Below are positions 10,562-21,193 of a DNA stretch of 64,000 bases, piece by piece. Position 1 is the stretch's first letter. Each line of letters opens with the position of its first letter. The position numbers were made by a program, and so were the translations under genes. The DNA is from Shewanella sp. Arc9-LZ (GTDB lineage: Bacteria > Pseudomonadota > Gammaproteobacteria > Enterobacterales > Shewanellaceae): contig NZ_CP048031.1 in the NCBI RefSeq assembly GCF_010092445.1, positions 4,588,001-4,652,000 on the forward strand, in the 5' to 3' direction. Under the pieces are notes generated by a model, which was not told the DNA's origin, did no database searches, and was given only the letters and a program-made list of their open reading frames with translations.

Positions 10562-12048
10562 GATGCCTCCTGAGACAACTTGAATGCTAAGGCGCGTTCA
10601 TCATAATCAATACGTTGTCCTGCCACTTCTTGATAGGTTTCATGCCCCTTGCCAGCAAGTAGTACAATATCGTCAACGTTTGCCAATGCAACAACATGGG
10701 TAATGGCTTCAATACGGTCTACTTGAGTAAGCACGTTTTGAGGCTGACTAATACCCTGTAAAATATCGTCAATAATGGTTTGTGGATCTTCACTACGGGC
10801 ATTGTCACTTGTGATCATCACTTTATCTGCATATTGCTCAGCGGCTTGTGCCATCAAAGGACGTTTGCCTTTGTCACGATCGCCACCGCAGCCGAATACA
10901 CACCACAGAGTTCCTTTGCAGTGCAATCTTAATGCTTTTAACGCTTGCTCAATTGCATCTGGAGTATGGGCATAGTCAACAACCAAAGTCGCGCTGTTAG
11001 TAGATGAAAAACGCTCCATACGACCCGCAACAGGAACCAACAACGGCAGCACCGCCAAAATAGATGCCATTGGCTTGCCCTGTAAATACAGCACAGCTAT
11101 TGCTGCCACGAGGTTAGACAAGTTAAATGCACCTAATAGTGGCGAGTTAAGCAGCACACTTGCTGACTTTTCACTATTAATTTCGACAAAATGCAATGTC
11201 GCGGTGACACCTGCATCATGATATTCAATGGCATCACAGTAAAAGTCGGCAGCAGAATTACCTTGAATGCTGAATGATTTATTCTTTTCATTCGCAAGTT
11301 GGGTCAACCATTTCTCGCCCACGGCATCATCAATATTAATCACACCATGTTTTACACTAGGAAATTGAAATAAGCGTTTTTTAGCCGCAGCGTAAGAATC
11401 CATATCACCGTGATAATCTAGATGATCGCGGCTTAAATTAGTAAACACTGCTATATCAAATGGTGCCGCTTCTACTCGTCCTTGTACTAAACCATGGCTA
11501 GACACTTCCATAGCACACAGTTCAGCGCCTTTAGCAGCAAACTCACTAAGCTGGCGCATAACCGTTATGGCATCAGCAGTCGTATTGCCACTATCCACAA
11601 GTTGGCCCCACAAACCATTACCTAATGTGCCCATCACAGCGGCTTGATGGCCAAATAAATGGACAATTTGAGCAATAATTTGGCTTACAGAAGTTTTGCC
11701 ATTGGTACCGGTTATTCCAATCAAAGATAACGATTGGTTATTGGATAAGTAAAACTGAGCAGCAACGGCCGACAATTGGCGGCCTAGTTGGCAAAAAAAC
11801 ACTAATGGCACAGTATATTGAAGACGATCGACGATGCCATGTTCATCTGGATTATCGGTATGGATCAGTATCGCCGTTGCTCCAGCGTTAATCGCTTGAG
11901 GAATGAATACTCGACCATCGACTTTATGACCAGGTAACGCCACAAATAAACCGCCACGTTCTACGTCACGGCTGTCTAGTGTTAACCCATTAATGGATTC
12001 GCGGCCAGAGTAATGGAACCACGGCGCTAATAAATCATTTAATAACAT
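10558..12048 (-). CDS. murE: UDP-MurNAc-L-Ala-D-Glu--meso-diaminopimelate ligase MurE
   Basis: MurE adds the third stem residue, meso-diaminopimelate in Gram-negative bacteria. The 496-residue protein has an N-terminal domain ([19 protein letters not shown]), the ATP loop [13 protein letters not shown], the central NTTADAITV and MEVSSHGL segments and a C-terminal glutamate-ligase domain. The substrate-recognition tetrad that usually reads DNPR in DAP-adding enzymes reads DNAR here, in [10 protein letters not shown]. The arginine expected to contact DAP is kept but the proline is lost. The start overlaps the ftsI stop by 14 bp. Confidence 0.96.
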   Translation of the reverse strand: MLLNDLLAPWFHYSGRESINGLTLDSRDVERGGLFVALPGHKVDGRVFIPQAINAGATAILIHTDNPDEHGIVDRLQYTVPLVFFCQLGRQLSAVAAQFYLSNNQSLSLIGITGTNGKTSVSQIIAQIVHLFGHQAAVMGTLGNGLWGQLVDSGNTTADAITVMRQLSEFAAKGAELCAMEVSSHGLVQGRVEAAPFDIAVFTNLSRDHLDYHGDMDSYAAAKKRLFQFPSVKHGVINIDDAVGEKWLTQLANEKNKSFSIQGNSAADFYCDAIEYHDAGVTATLHFVEINSEKSASVLLNSPLLGAFNLSNLVAAIAVLYLQGKPMASILAVLPLLVPVAGRMERFSSTNSATLVVDYAHTPDAIEQALKALRLHCKGTLWCVFGCGGDRDKGKRPLMAQAAEQYADKVMITSDNARSEDPQTIIDDILQGISQPQNVLTQVDRIEAITHVVALANVDDIVLLAGKGHETYQEVAGQRIDYDERALAFKLSQEAS

Positions 12049-13783
12049 TATTCTGCGCTCCTCGCGCAGTGGCCAAATGAACAGCCTCCTGCTCTGAAAT
12101 TGGTTCTACATTAAGCATTTGCAAGGCACCTGACATAATTTTAGCAAAAGCAGGGCCGGCAACATCGCCACCGTAATATTTGTCGCCTTTGGGTTCATTA
12201 ATCACAACTGAAATAGCCAAGCGTGGTTTATGAACCGGAGCTACACCAGCAAATAAAGCAACATAATCATCGCCATACCCCCCAGCAACGGCTTTACGGC
12301 TTGTACCTGATTTACCTGCAACGGGGTAACCATCAATATGTGCTTTGGTTCCTGTGCCTCCCGTTTCAGTCACCCCAACGAGCATTTCCATTACGTCATA
12401 GGCGACTTTATTTGAAATAACTTGCTCGCCTTTAGGTGGCTGTCTCAGTTTTAAAATCGATACTGGATAAAGTATTCCACCACTGCCTAGCGTGGCGTAC
12501 ATACGTGCAATTTGTAATGGTGTCGCGGTAAAGCCATAACCAAAAGACAGGGTGGCACGTTCAAAGTCAGACCAACGATGGCGATTATGAATTAATCCGG
12601 CACTTTCACCGGTTAAATTAATCCCCGAATAATTACCTAATCCCATGGATTGGTATGTACCGAGTAATTGTTCAACAGGCATAGACAAGGACAGCTTACT
12701 AATACCCACGTTACTCGATTTAACCAAAATTTTGGCTAACGTCATGTCACCATAGTTATTCGAATCGCGAACTTGACGTCCACCAATCCGCATCCACCCT
12801 GGTGATGTCGAGATCAATTCATTTACTTTCACTGTGCCAGAATCTAGAGCCGCGGCAACAACAAAAGGTTTGATAGTAGACCCTGGTTCGAATGTGTCAG
12901 TTAAGGCACGATTACGCATACGATGAGGCTGTAAATTATCTCGGGCATTGGGATTATATGAAGGCGTATTTACCATCGCTAGCACTTCGCCAGTGGTCAC
13001 ATCGATGACCACCACAGACCCTGAAGTCGCTTGGTATACTTCTGTCGCACGTTTCAATTCACGATATGCCAACTGCTGAATACGTTGATCGATACTGAGC
13101 ACTAAATCGTTAGAGCTTTCGCCTTCTTGCACGATATCTAAACGTTCAACCACACTGCCATCGCGGGCTTTACGTACTTTTTGCTTAGAGGGTGTTCCTG
13201 TTAACCAAGTATTATAAGTATTTTCGATGCCTTCAATGCCCACATCATCGATATTAGTGATACCAATTAACTGTGCAGCCGTTTCACCAGCAGGATAGTA
13301 ACGACGGGATTCTGATTTAAGGTAAATACCACCAATTTTAAGCTGCTCAATATAGTCAGCAACAGCAGAGGTCACTTGACGTTTAAGATATACAAAGCGC
13401 TTTTTAGGATTGTTTTTGACTTTTCTGACCAATACATCGACAGGTTCCTGCAGAACATCAGCAAGGGCTTGCCAACGTCGCATGTCTTTAAATGCATCTT
13501 GATCATGAGCATGTTTAGGATCAGCCCACACAGCCCGCACAGGAACACTAACCGCGAGCATATCGCCATTGCGATCGGTGATTAAGCCTCGCTGAACTTG
13601 ATTGCTGGTTGTGCGTAATGTGCGCATATCACTTTCGTGACGCAGTTTATCTGGCTCAATAATTTGAATATAGGCCGCACGCGCAACTAGACTGCAAAAT
13701 AATAACAAAACGAACCCCACCACAACGTATAAACGCCATGGAATAAGTTCGTGACCTAATTTTTGCTTTGCTTGTCTAGCCAT
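12035..13783 (-). CDS. ftsI: Peptidoglycan D,D-transpeptidase FtsI (PBP3)
   Basis: FtsI is the division-specific class B penicillin-binding protein that crosslinks septal peptidoglycan. From the ATG at 13783 (AGGG Shine-Dalgarno four to five bases upstream) it has 582 residues. They comprise a cytoplasmic tail, one membrane segment near residues 20-40, a pedestal domain and the transpeptidase domain. The active-site motifs are the serine in GSTIKPF, SSN in VKSSNVGIS and KSGT in [13 protein letters not shown] at 13798, overlapping the ftsL stop, is an alternative start. Confidence 0.96.
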   Translation of the reverse strand: MARQAKQKLGHELIPWRLYVVVGFVLLLFCSLVARAAYIQIIEPDKLRHESDMRTLRTTSNQVQRGLITDRNGDMLAVSVPVRAVWADPKHAHDQDAFKDMRRWQALADVLQEPVDVLVRKVKNNPKKRFVYLKRQVTSAVADYIEQLKIGGIYLKSESRRYYPAGETAAQLIGITNIDDVGIEGIENTYNTWLTGTPSKQKVRKARDGSVVERLDIVQEGESSNDLVLSIDQRIQQLAYRELKRATEVYQATSGSVVVIDVTTGEVLAMVNTPSYNPNARDNLQPHRMRNRALTDTFEPGSTIKPFVVAAALDSGTVKVNELISTSPGWMRIGGRQVRDSNNYGDMTLAKILVKSSNVGISKLSLSMPVEQLLGTYQSMGLGNYSGINLTGESAGLIHNRHRWSDFERATLSFGYGFTATPLQIARMYATLGSGGILYPVSILKLRQPPKGEQVISNKVAYDVMEMLVGVTETGGTGTKAHIDGYPVAGKSGTSRKAVAGGYGDDYVALFAGVAPVHKPRLAISVVINEPKGDKYYGGDVAGPAFAKIMSGALQMLNVEPISEQEAVHLATARGAQNNVIK

Positions 13784-13794
13784 ATTCCCTATGC

Positions 13795-14109
13795 TCACTG
13801 GACTCGAATGATAACTTCCTCCTTAGGAAGCGGCCGAGACATATTTAATTCTTTGGTTGCCATCCGAGTCACACGACTGTGCTCTGATTGCGATTGTTCT
13901 TCTAATAATAGGTTTCGCCATTCAATATCTAAGCGATCTTGCTCTTGTAGAAGTTGATCCCATTGAGTAATCAACTTACGTGTTACATGGCTGGTATAAA
14001 CGACGGCTACGCCATTCATCACAACCAAAATACTCAACAGCAATACCCACTTGTGGTGCCAAATGTCATGTAACACAATCCGAGGCAAATTTAATGGTGA
14101 TTGGCTCAC
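13795..14109 (-). CDS. ftsL: Cell division protein FtsL
   Basis: FtsL is a small bitopic divisome protein that pairs with FtsB through a periplasmic coiled coil and activates FtsWI. The 104-residue product has a short cytoplasmic tail, one membrane helix (about residues 22-42) and a heptad-rich periplasmic part containing QWDQLLQEQDRLDIEW. It starts with GTG at 14109. FtsL sequences are poorly conserved, but size, topology and position between rsmH and ftsI settle the call. Confidence 0.94.
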   Translation of the reverse strand: MSQSPLNLPRIVLHDIWHHKWVLLLSILVVMNGVAVVYTSHVTRKLITQWDQLLQEQDRLDIEWRNLLLEEQSQSEHSRVTRMATKELNMSRPLPKEEVIIRVQ

Positions 14110-14123
14110 ATTACCCTCAGTGG

Positions 14124-15065
14124 TTAATAATCCAGACGTTCGGCAACTCGTAATACTGAGCTACGCGCACGTGGATTTTGCTCTAATTCTGCATCAGAAG
14201 GCTTTAGTGCCTTACTAACCGCCTTTAATTTGCGCGATTTATTAAGCTCTGCTTCCATGATAGGCAATCCATATGGCACGCTTTCAGCTTGGCTATGGCG
14301 GCGAATGAAACGCTTAACCATACGATCTTCTAACGAATGAAAACTGATCACCGATAGACGTCCTTGGGGTGCTAATACTGCTAATGCGCCTTCAAGTGCT
14401 TGATCGATTTGTTCTAATTCACTGTTAATATAAATACGAATAGCCTGGAACACCCGTGTTGCAGGATGCTTATTACGCTCTTTATTTTTAGTGATGCGCG
14501 CGATTAAATCGGCTAAATCTTTGGTACGCAAAAAAGGTGTTTTTTCGCGATCGGCAGCGATACAACGTGCAATGTGGCGCGAATTTTTTTCTTCGCCGTA
14601 GGTTTTAAATACCCATGCCATATCTTCAATTTCTGCACGCGCTATCCACTGCGCCGCTGTTTGCCCTTGGCTATTGTCCATGCGCATATCGAGCGGGCCA
14701 TCACGTAAAAAACTAAAGCCACGTTCAGCATCGTCTAATTGTGGTGACGACACGCCAAGATCAAGCAATACACCATTAATTTTACCGGTTAACCCAAGTT
14801 CCTCGACATACTCAGCTAATTGACCAAAGCCACCGTGTACGATTTGAAAACGTGGATCATCAGCAAACTGTTTTGCAGCTTCAATGGCTTGTGGATCACG
14901 ATCAATTGCAATTAAACGACCATTTTCGCCTAAATGGCTTAATACATGACGCGAATGCCCACCTCGGCCAAACGTGCCATCAATGTAGATGCCATCACTT
15001 TGGATATTGAGACCATCAACGGTCTCATTCAATAATACTGATAAATGGGCAAACTCTTGGCTCAT
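14124..15065 (-). CDS. rsmH: 16S rRNA (cytosine-1402-N4)-methyltransferase RsmH
   Basis: RsmH (MraW) methylates N4 of C1402 in the ribosomal P site, using S-adenosylmethionine. The 313-residue protein carries the SAM-binding segment [14 protein letters not shown] near residue 30, the motif [12 protein letters not shown] and the conserved [18 protein letters not shown] stretch. It sits second in the dcw cluster, 25 bp after mraZ and 14 bp before ftsL, its usual place. Confidence 0.98.
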   Translation of the reverse strand: MSQEFAHLSVLLNETVDGLNIQSDGIYIDGTFGRGGHSRHVLSHLGENGRLIAIDRDPQAIEAAKQFADDPRFQIVHGGFGQLAEYVEELGLTGKINGVLLDLGVSSPQLDDAERGFSFLRDGPLDMRMDNSQGQTAAQWIARAEIEDMAWVFKTYGEEKNSRHIARCIAADREKTPFLRTKDLADLIARITKNKERNKHPATRVFQAIRIYINSELEQIDQALEGALAVLAPQGRLSVISFHSLEDRMVKRFIRRHSQAESVPYGLPIMEAELNKSRKLKAVSKALKPSDAELEQNPRARSSVLRVAERLDY

Positions 15066-15090
15066 TGGGTTCTTCTAACCTTTTTGGTCA

Positions 15091-15549
15091 TTACAGTGAA
15101 AAGTGTGCCAAGCGTTCATTGCTGGCTAAATCTTGGCTTTGAATGAGCGCATTGCCATCATCCATTTGTTGCTGCCAAGCACTCTCTTCCCATAATTCAA
15201 ATTTATTCAGTAAGCCCACCAGCATGGTTTTCTTTTCTAAACTGGCGAAACTTCGCAATGCCGGCGGAATCACAATACGTCCGTGGCTGTCTAGTTCACA
15301 ATCTTGTGCGTGACCTAGTAATTTTCGTTTAAAGGAACGCTCAAGTGGATCGGTATCAGAAAGCAATCTTAGCTTTGCTTCAATCTGCTCCCATTCATGT
15401 AACGGATAAATCAACAAACAAGCAGCGTCAATATCAACGGTCATAATCACAGTACCGGCATGCTCCACACGTAACGCATCACGGTATCTCGCTGGAATAG
15501 CGATCCGCCCTTTAGCATCCATGTTGATTGCACTGGCACCACGAAACAC
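15091..15549 (-). CDS. mraZ: Transcriptional regulator MraZ
   Basis: MraZ is a ring-forming DNA-binding protein that represses the dcw promoter in Escherichia coli. The 152-residue protein contains two AbrB-like swapped-hairpin domains. The first reads MFRGASAINMDAKGRIAIPA and the second carries CELDSHGRIVIPPALR. The GTG start at 15549 gives the conserved MFRGA N-terminus. The DNA just upstream has three direct repeats of the type MraZ recognises, so the gene is probably autoregulated. Confidence 0.97.
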   Translation of the reverse strand: MFRGASAINMDAKGRIAIPARYRDALRVEHAGTVIMTVDIDAACLLIYPLHEWEQIEAKLRLLSDTDPLERSFKRKLLGHAQDCELDSHGRIVIPPALRSFASLEKKTMLVGLLNKFELWEESAWQQQMDDGNALIQSQDLASNERLAHFSL

Positions 15550-15573
15550 GTTATTTAGCCCTTAATGTTGTCA

Positions 15574-15603
15574 TTTGATCCACAATGATCCACTTCTTCC
15601 CAC
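15574..15603 (-). promoter_or_regulatory. MraZ-type operator: three 10-bp direct repeats
   Basis: On the minus strand three adjacent decamers read GTGGGAAGAA, GTGGATCATT and GTGGATCAAA. The GTGG core recurs exactly every 10 bp, one helical turn. MraZ of Escherichia coli binds TGGGN repeats spaced in the same way. The array sits just downstream of the -10 box, so binding would block transcription start. Confidence 0.75.
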
Positions 15604-15611
15604 AAATGCTA

Positions 15612-15641
15612 AGTTTAGGGACTCTATGCAAGTGTTGTCAA
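15612..15641 (-). promoter_or_regulatory. dcw cluster promoter upstream of mraZ
   Basis: On the minus strand a near-consensus -35 element TTGACA (15636-15641) is followed by 18 bp and the -10 element TAAACT (15612-15617). Transcription would begin near 15605, about 55 bases before the mraZ GTG. Confidence 0.75.
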
Positions 15642-16049
15642 GCAATGGACAGATATATTAAATCCAGACCCCAAGCGGGTTAGCAGCAAATTAATATCAA
15701 GCGGGATGAATGACAGAGCTGTCATAGGAAAACAGCTAAAAATCAGGGTAAATGAGTTAAACCAGAGACATAACGGTCACTTTATCGGCTAAAATAGACT
15801 CGCGATCTTTTTAATTAATGTTATTTAATCGTTCGAATGCTCCATCTTTACCTCGTAATATTGCTCAACAGCTCAATTTTAAGCACATTAAAAATCAACA
15901 AATAGTCGACTGAGTCGATTTTCTACGTTTAAAAAAGCTCTTTATTTTATGCTTATGCCTGTCGAGCATCTTCAATATCAGTATTATTGAGGCGAAAACA
16001 CCTCTCTATTCACCTTGCTGTATCGTATTGCACAGGTAAATTGCTTAGG

Positions 16050-16075
16050 TAAATAACACTGCTAAATAACACTGC
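16050..16075. repeat. Tandem duplication of a 13-bp unit
   Basis: TAAATAACACTGC occurs twice in direct succession at 16050-16062 and 16063-16075. Its end resembles the start of the 14-bp array that begins 25 bp later. Confidence 0.8.
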
Positions 16076-16100
16076 TAAAACAACTTTTGATCATTAGATT

Positions 16101-16198
16101 ACTGCTAAACCTCAACTGCTAAACCTCAACTGCTAAACATCGATTACTAAGCATCAATGGCTAAGTATTAACGACCAAAAATCGATTGCAGAACATCA
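16101..16198. repeat. Seven-copy decaying 14-bp tandem repeat
   Basis: Consecutive 14-bp units read ACTGCTAAACCTCA (twice), ACTGCTAAACATCG, ATTACTAAGCATCA, ATGGCTAAGTATTA, ACGACCAAAAATCG and ATTGCAGAACATCA. The first two are identical and divergence grows rightward. The period is not a multiple of three and there is no open frame through it, so it is not a peptide repeat. Confidence 0.8.
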
Positions 16199-16624
16199 CG
16201 ATGTATAACATTAACCCTGCATGTTGAGGGCAAGCATTTTATCAATTCATCTCGCAATCACAGTTAATTTTTCTTAATGCCTTAATGGGATGTACGGTGA
16301 TGATGACTCAACAATAAACAGTTAAAAGCAGTGTTATCACTTAAGAAATTACGCTACAGCGATATCGATCTGCTCAACGCTGTGTCCTGTTAACTTCGTT
16401 GCATTAATAGGCAATAGATAAGCTATTGACGCGGAAATACGCCTTTAGAGGTCGTAAATGGGAAAATATCGCGACGTTAACGTTATTCTATTGCCCTTGG
16501 TACATCATTGAATAACTGATAAAAATAATGAAATGAGCATAATTGATAACACCCATACCAACAGGGAGCCAGTCAACCAAGAGTATGAAAGAGGTAATTA
16601 AACGATCCAAAATCTAAATAAGAT

Positions 16625-16651
16625 TAAATTTTAATCAAATTAAGCCGATAA
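16625..16651 (+). promoter_or_regulatory. FliA (sigma-28) flagellar promoter
   Basis: The sequence TAAATTTT, then 11 bp, then GCCGATAA matches the enterobacterial sigma-28 consensus TAAAGTTT-N11-GCCGATAA at 15 of 16 positions with the exact spacing. Transcription would start about 45 bases before the ATG at 16704. This is a sequence match; use by FliA is inferred. Confidence 0.8.
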
Positions 16652-16703
16652 ACAGTTATGATGATAAACATCCAACTTCATTTCACCGTCACAGGAGAGC
16701 AAC

Positions 16704-17024
16704 ATGAGTATCGACAGCATTTATGCCATGCTAGCTAGACCTGTACAGGCAGTGAGTGAGCGTAAGAGGATTGTTGAACAAGTCAAACATACCAGTGCGA
16801 TAAGTGCAGACAGCCACGAGGCACCTCAGTCACAATTACCCCCCAGCATTACTCATAAAATGCCGATTCAACGGCAGGAAGCGCCACGTCAAGAAAGACG
16901 CGCCAAACCTAGAACGGTTAATGAGAAAAAAAATCTAGGTAGTCGAATGAGGCGAATGAAAACGGATAAGCGATTCTCCACTCGGGGAGAAACCGCTAGT
17001 CAGCTTATTGATATTGAAGTGTAA
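16704..17024 (+). CDS. Small basic protein behind a sigma-28 promoter, function unknown
   Basis: The 106-residue product is not recognised. It has no signal peptide or membrane helix. The N-terminal 30 residues (SIDSIYAMLARPVQAVSERK) look helical and are followed by a polar, proline- and glutamine-rich linker. The C-terminal third is strongly basic (RRAKPR, RMRRMK) and ends in the acidic tail LIDIEV. A good Shine-Dalgarno, AGGAG, lies six bases before the ATG. The FliA-type promoter suggests co-expression with late flagellar and chemotaxis genes. It ends 12 bp from the convergent glpK. A role in motility is inferred from the promoter alone. Confidence 0.8.
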   Translation: MSIDSIYAMLARPVQAVSERKRIVEQVKHTSAISADSHEAPQSQLPPSITHKMPIQRQEAPRQERRAKPRTVNEKKNLGSRMRRMKTDKRFSTRGETASQLIDIEV

Positions 17025-17036
17025 TATTTACTTCGT

Positions 17037-18554
<1,518 letters not shown>

Positions 18555-18687
18555 TCATTATTATTTTTATATGATTTATCTGCTTAATAAGCCAATGTGA
18601 CATCGTACATCGACATATAAAATTAATGCAAGTAATTGTCACCCGTTCACAGAAAACCTCATCATTTTACTGTAGATCAGAAATAAA

Positions 18688-18711
18688 AAGGCCTCGCAAC
18701 TGCGAGGCCTT
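18688..18711 (-). terminator. Rho-independent terminator of the fadL-like gene
   Basis: An 11-bp perfect stem, AAGGCCTCGCA with TGCGAGGCCTT, is followed on the minus strand by a T-rich tract. It lies 25 bp beyond the stop of the fadL-like gene. Confidence 0.85.
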
Positions 18712-18735
18712 AAATATCAACACTAGCAGAGCTTA

Positions 18736-20088
18736 TTACATCTTATAGCTTAACTGCACACCTGTTAACCATACATCACCGGTGGCTTCACCAGTGAAGC
18801 TAATCGCTGCAAGATCCTGTAGGCCCTGAGTCTCTGTAATGGGTGCGTCACCATAAGTGCGAATGTAAGTCACACCCACATCAACATTCAAATTTTTAGA
18901 GACTTGATAACCGGTACCCACACTGAACCATAAACGGTCAGAATCTGGAATGGTCGTGGTGCGATGCTGATCATCAACCGCAGTTGTATCTAATGCCATA
19001 CCTGCACGTAATGTCCACTGGTCATTAAGGGTATAGGTGGTACCAAGCGCATAACGCCAGTTATCTTTAAAGTTCTCTTCTTTTACTACGTCTGACTCTA
19101 AGCCACCTACTGGCTTAACATCACCAGGGAAATACGCCACTAGTTGCTCAAACACACTCCATTCGGTCCAATTAACACTGGCATGCATTGCCCAGTTTTC
19201 GGTTAACTGGTGATAAGAAGCAAGTTCTGCAAATGCAGGTAACTCAATAGGTAAGTAGCCTTCGATTTCAATATTTTGACCACCGTTATAAGCCACACCA
19301 GACACATGACCGTCTAATTTAAGATCGACACTACTGTGATAAGCCAAACCGATACGGTTAGCTGAGTTAATTTGCCAGCTCGCGCCCGCTTTCCATCCAT
19401 AACCAACATCATCACCTTCCATTGACTTTAAATTTGTACCACCTGAAGGTAAGCGTGCATTGATGCTTGCAGGTAAATTAGGATTAGCTTTAATCGCATC
19501 AATCCAACCTGGAGCGGTTGCACTAACTTCACCTTCACCGTACACAACACGTAAACCAGCACCTACAGTGAATGAGTCATCAATGCGGAAAGCAACATTG
19601 GGATTAAACTCGACTGTGGTAATTGAGGTTTTACTGCCAAAAATAGCCGCTGCATCCGCTACCGGAATATCAGTTGCTAAACCATAATTTGAATTAACCG
19701 CTAGACCCCAAGTCCATTGATCATTCAACTGGTTTGAATAATAAAAGTTTGGCACAAATGCATTATCAGCAACATCATATGCGTCAGCACCAATCACTAA
19801 TGGCTCTGAGCCTAATAACGGTGAAGAAATGCCGACATCACCAACCACATCAACATTTGGCATGACATAAATGCCACCCGCTGATACTTGGCGGCCTTCT
19901 AGATAAGCTAGCATGGCTGGATTACGCGCTTGAGTTGACGCATTGTCTGCAATAGCCGCTTCACCAGCAAATGCACGGCCTAAACCTGTCGCTGAATATT
20001 CTGCAAGTTGAAAACCTGCCGCGTTCACTTGAGTTGTTGCCCCAAATACAATGGCGCTAATCGCCAGTGTTAACACTGTTTTTTTCAT
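18736..20088 (-). CDS. FadL-family outer-membrane long-chain fatty acid transporter
   Basis: FadL proteins are 14-stranded outer-membrane barrels that take up long-chain fatty acids or other hydrophobic compounds. From the ATG at 20088 the 450-residue product has a signal peptide cleaved after about residue 23 (VNA/AGFQLAE). It carries the typical N-terminal plug region STGLGRAFAGEA-like and the NPA signature in ARNPAMLAYL. The C-terminus ends in a barrel strand, LTGVQLSYKM. An in-frame upstream ATG would add 18 residues before the signal peptide and is unlikely. The substrate is inferred from the family only. Confidence 0.93.
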   Translation of the reverse strand: MKKTVLTLAISAIVFGATTQVNAAGFQLAEYSATGLGRAFAGEAAIADNASTQARNPAMLAYLEGRQVSAGGIYVMPNVDVVGDVGISSPLLGSEPLVIGADAYDVADNAFVPNFYYSNQLNDQWTWGLAVNSNYGLATDIPVADAAAIFGSKTSITTVEFNPNVAFRIDDSFTVGAGLRVVYGEGEVSATAPGWIDAIKANPNLPASINARLPSGGTNLKSMEGDDVGYGWKAGASWQINSANRIGLAYHSSVDLKLDGHVSGVAYNGGQNIEIEGYLPIELPAFAELASYHQLTENWAMHASVNWTEWSVFEQLVAYFPGDVKPVGGLESDVVKEENFKDNWRYALGTTYTLNDQWTLRAGMALDTTAVDDQHRTTTIPDSDRLWFSVGTGYQVSKNLNVDVGVTYIRTYGDAPITETQGLQDLAAISFTGEATGDVWLTGVQLSYKM

Positions 20089-20239
20089 TATGATTCTCTG
20101 TGTCTTAGTTTCAAACTGCATAAATCGACTTTTATAGAGCAAAAACTCGATTTAAATGAAGCCGCCAGTGTACTGATCCAAAAAAGCTTTGCAACTGCGT
20201 AAAGAGACGGAACAAGAAGTGAGTGATTGAATTTAAAAT

Positions 20240-20255
20240 TGTGATCATGATCAAA
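20240..20255. promoter_or_regulatory. CRP-like dyad upstream of the fadL-like gene
   Basis: TGTGA-TCATGA-TCAAA matches the CRP half-sites TGTGA-N6-TCACA at eight of ten positions. It lies about 150 bp upstream of the start codon. Confidence 0.45.
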
Positions 20256-20485
20256 CTTTTAATTTTCTGCTATAAAAAAGAAACTAAAAGCGGTATAGCT
20301 GTAAACCGATTTAACAGCACATAAGGAAAAGTTATTTTTTATCATTTAAAAACATTAGGTTAAATAACTTTACATGGCACACTAGTGAGCTTAAATAATT
20401 AACGATATTCATCTAAAATAAGTCCACCTAGTACTTATATTACAAAATAGTGACATAAAAACGTTTACAATTAAAAACAAAAAAA
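20256..20485. other. A/T-rich intergenic region, nothing further seen
   Basis: Between the CRP-like site of the fadL-like gene and the leu terminator there are A/T-rich tracts but no reading frame with a ribosome site and no structured RNA that can be recognised. Confidence 0.5.
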
Positions 20486-20509
20486 CCTCTTGATGACATC
20501 ATCAAGAGG
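20486..20509 (-). terminator. Rho-independent terminator of the leu operon
   Basis: An 11-bp stem, CCTCTTGATGA with TCATCAAGAGG, is followed on the minus strand by a run of T. It lies 60 bp beyond the leuD stop. Confidence 0.85.
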
Positions 20510-20568
20510 CTGTTAATTTATAGTTCATGCTATTTAAACGGTACTCTCAAACATTCCGAAATAGCCGA

Positions 20569-21174
20569 TTATGCGAACCAGGCAGGTATGTGAGTTTCAT
20601 AATCACTGATTTGTTGTTCAAATGACAACGTCAAACCAATCGCATCAAGACCATTCAATAACTTATGTCTAGCAGACTCCACAATAGCGAAATCAAACAC
20701 GCTTCCTGAAGGTGACGTAACTGTGAGAGCTTGTAAATCAACGGTAATTTTTGCTCCCTCATTGGCTGCCACTTCATCCATTAATTGTTGTACTTGTGCC
20801 GATGTTAATTTAACGGGTAACAGACCGTTATTAATCGAATTACCGTAAAAAATATCGGCAAACGTCGGCGCGATGATCACTCTAAAGCCAAAATCAGCTA
20901 GTGCCCATGGCGCATGCTCGCGCGACGATCCACAACCAAAGTTTTCTTGTGCTAATAAAATAGAAGCGCCTTTAAAACGTGGCTGATTAAGTACAAAGTC
21001 AGGATTGGGTTTATCGCCTGCATCATCCAAGTAACGCCAATCATGAAATAAGTGCACACCAAAACCGTCACGGGTGACTTTAGACAAAAATTGCTTAGGA
21101 ATAATCTGATCGGTATCGACATTAGCGCTATCAATGGCTACCGCTAAACCGGTATGGGCAGTAAATGCTTGCAT
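20569..21174 (-). CDS. leuD: 3-isopropylmalate dehydratase small subunit LeuD
   Basis: LeuD pairs with LeuC to form isopropylmalate isomerase, the second step of leucine synthesis. From the ATG at 21174 (GAGGAG Shine-Dalgarno) the product has 201 residues, the usual size. The swivelling-domain motif [14 protein letters not shown] and the segment [21 protein letters not shown] are both present. It lies 19 bp after leuC. An in-frame start farther upstream would overlap leuC and lacks support. Confidence 0.97.
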   Translation of the reverse strand: MQAFTAHTGLAVAIDSANVDTDQIIPKQFLSKVTRDGFGVHLFHDWRYLDDAGDKPNPDFVLNQPRFKGASILLAQENFGCGSSREHAPWALADFGFRVIIAPTFADIFYGNSINNGLLPVKLTSAQVQQLMDEVAANEGAKITVDLQALTVTSPSGSVFDFAIVESARHKLLNGLDAIGLTLSFEQQISDYETHIPAWFA

Positions 21175-21193
21175 GTTTATCTCCTCTCTCGGT

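Larger units (their letters stand above)
15642..16624. other. Long intergenic region with no recognised gene
   Basis: About 1 kb lies between the mraZ promoter and the promoter of the small gene at 16704. It contains no reading frame with credible coding character. Visible structure is a duplicated 13-bp unit (16050-16075), a decaying 14-bp tandem array (16101-16198) and a 9-bp inverted repeat, GGCAATAGA at 16410 with TCTATTGCC at 16487. No tRNA or rRNA is recognised. Confidence 0.6.

Noticed and set aside
16101..16198. CRISPR array
   Set aside because: The 14-bp units are contiguous with no unique spacers, and no cas genes are present.
16410..16495. 9-bp inverted repeat GGCAATAGA/TCTATTGCC as a mobile-element end pair
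   Set aside because: The 68-bp interior has no coding capacity and no flanking target duplication was seen; it may be chance.
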